This document shows, piece after piece, positions 63,486 through 64,000 of a stretch of 64,000 nucleotides of DNA. The stretch is taken from assembly GCF_037893015.1 (NCBI RefSeq), contig NC_133658.1:148798390-148862389 (forward strand), given 5' to 3'. Origin of the DNA: Macrotis lagotis (Eukaryota; Chordata; Mammalia; Peramelemorphia; Peramelidae). The translations under genes were made by a program, and so were the position numbers. How positions within the stretch are numbered: the stretch's first letter is position 1; every line of letters begins with the position of its first letter. The notes beneath the pieces were generated by a model, which saw only the letters and a program-made list of their open reading frames with translations, was not told the origin of the DNA and searched no databases.

Positions 63486-64000
63486 CCAGCCTGCAGCAAG
63501 GCTCCAAGCTCAGGATAATCCAACAGCAAGGGCCTGCCCTCCTGCAAGCTAGAGCCCCCAAGATAAGTGAGAAGTCTGCTCAGGGCAGCAAGGTCCCACT
63601 GCAGTCCCCCAACCCAAGCACAAGTCACCATAAAAGCCTTGACCCCATTGTTGATCATTAGTGAAGCTCTTATGTAGGGCTCCACCTTTAGGGTACATCA
63701 GCAACAAAATTTCTCCTCCAGGGCCTGCTAACAAGAGATGCCCTGTTTCCATAGCGACACAGCAGCAAGGTTGTACACTTGGGTCAAGCCAGCAATAAGT
63801 TCCCTCTTCCAGGTTGAGTCTTCAGAAAGACTCAGTTACAATAGGAACCCAGCATAAAGGCCCCATCTTTGGAGCACGTCAGCAGATAAGCTTCATATTC
63901 ATGGGAGGTCAACAGGGAGACCCCACTCCCCAAAACAAGTCAAAAGGATCATCTACTCTCCAGTGAAAGCAAACAGCTAAGTCCAGCTAAATCAGCAGTG
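63486..64000. repeat. degenerate ~30-bp tandem repeat, continues past window
   Basis: About 15 imperfect units. Each starts with a GCAGCAAGG-like block and ends with a GTCA/CCCA-like block, e.g. units beginning at about 63750 (GCAGCAAGGTTG), 63853 (GCATAAAGGCCC) and 63883 (GCAGATAAGC). Most units are 30 or 31 nt; a few near the start look longer, probably fused or eroded. No known family comes to mind. Confidence 0.75.

Noticed and set aside
63486-64000. Coding tandem repeat (10-residue units)
   Set aside because: Unit lengths of 30, 31, 33 and more break the frame, and stops occur after about 60 codons.
1-64000. Endogenous retrovirus
   Set aside because: I looked for gag/pol/env-like frames, primer-binding sites and paired LTRs. 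All reverse-transcriptase-like text belongs to L1, L2 or CR1 elements.
1-64000. Host protein-coding exons or tRNA genes
   Set aside because: tRNA-like boxes all occur as SINE heads, and no frame shows a known host domain with plausible splice sites. Small exons could still be missed by eye.

Overview
This window is vertebrate nuclear DNA, almost certainly from a marsupial; I cannot fix the species. It is AT-rich and dominated by interspersed repeats. The clade call rests on recurrent copies of a tRNA-derived SINE (head 'GGCAGCTAGGTGG', tail 'CCATTGCCTTGCAAAAACC'), a second SINE class ending in an RTE-like 'CAACAACAA' tail, marsupial-style MIR relatives, and a full-length L1 of non-placental type. 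I recognise no host protein-coding exon, tRNA, rRNA or CRISPR array. The long open frames are either inside retrotransposons or are products of low-complexity DNA. The window reads as intergenic or intronic sequence.

Layout. 1-26.5 kb: MIR/CORE-SINE, L2 and CR1/L3 relics, hAT-like fragments, microsatellites, and a 1.1-kb pyrimidine tetranucleotide array (23.69-24.79 kb). 26.5-35.06 kb: a nested retrotransposon complex. An old L1 fragment on the minus strand, fused at its 5' side to a U6 snRNA copy, was split by a full-length 6.8-kb L1 (27644-34427, minus strand, perfect 17-bp target-site duplication) and by a tRNA-SINE (17-bp duplication). 35-60 kb: more MIR, L2 and hAT-like relics; a local inverted duplication around 44.2/45.3 kb; an RTE-tailed SINE carrying a 5'-truncated L1 of the young family (53.6 kb). 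60.4-61.4 kb and several other intervals are free of recognised repeats and may hold conserved noncoding DNA. 63.49 kb to the window end is a degenerate ~30-bp tandem repeat that runs off the edge.

The full-length L1 is a dead copy. ORF1 has two in-frame stops and one frameshift. ORF2 has several frameshifts, at least two stops, and substitutions in two endonuclease active-site motifs, while its reverse-transcriptase FADD motif and C-terminal cysteine cluster remain readable. Family names for SINEs, L2, CR1/L3 and hAT come from recall of consensus features, not a database search. Boundaries of old repeats are approximate unless target-site duplications are given.
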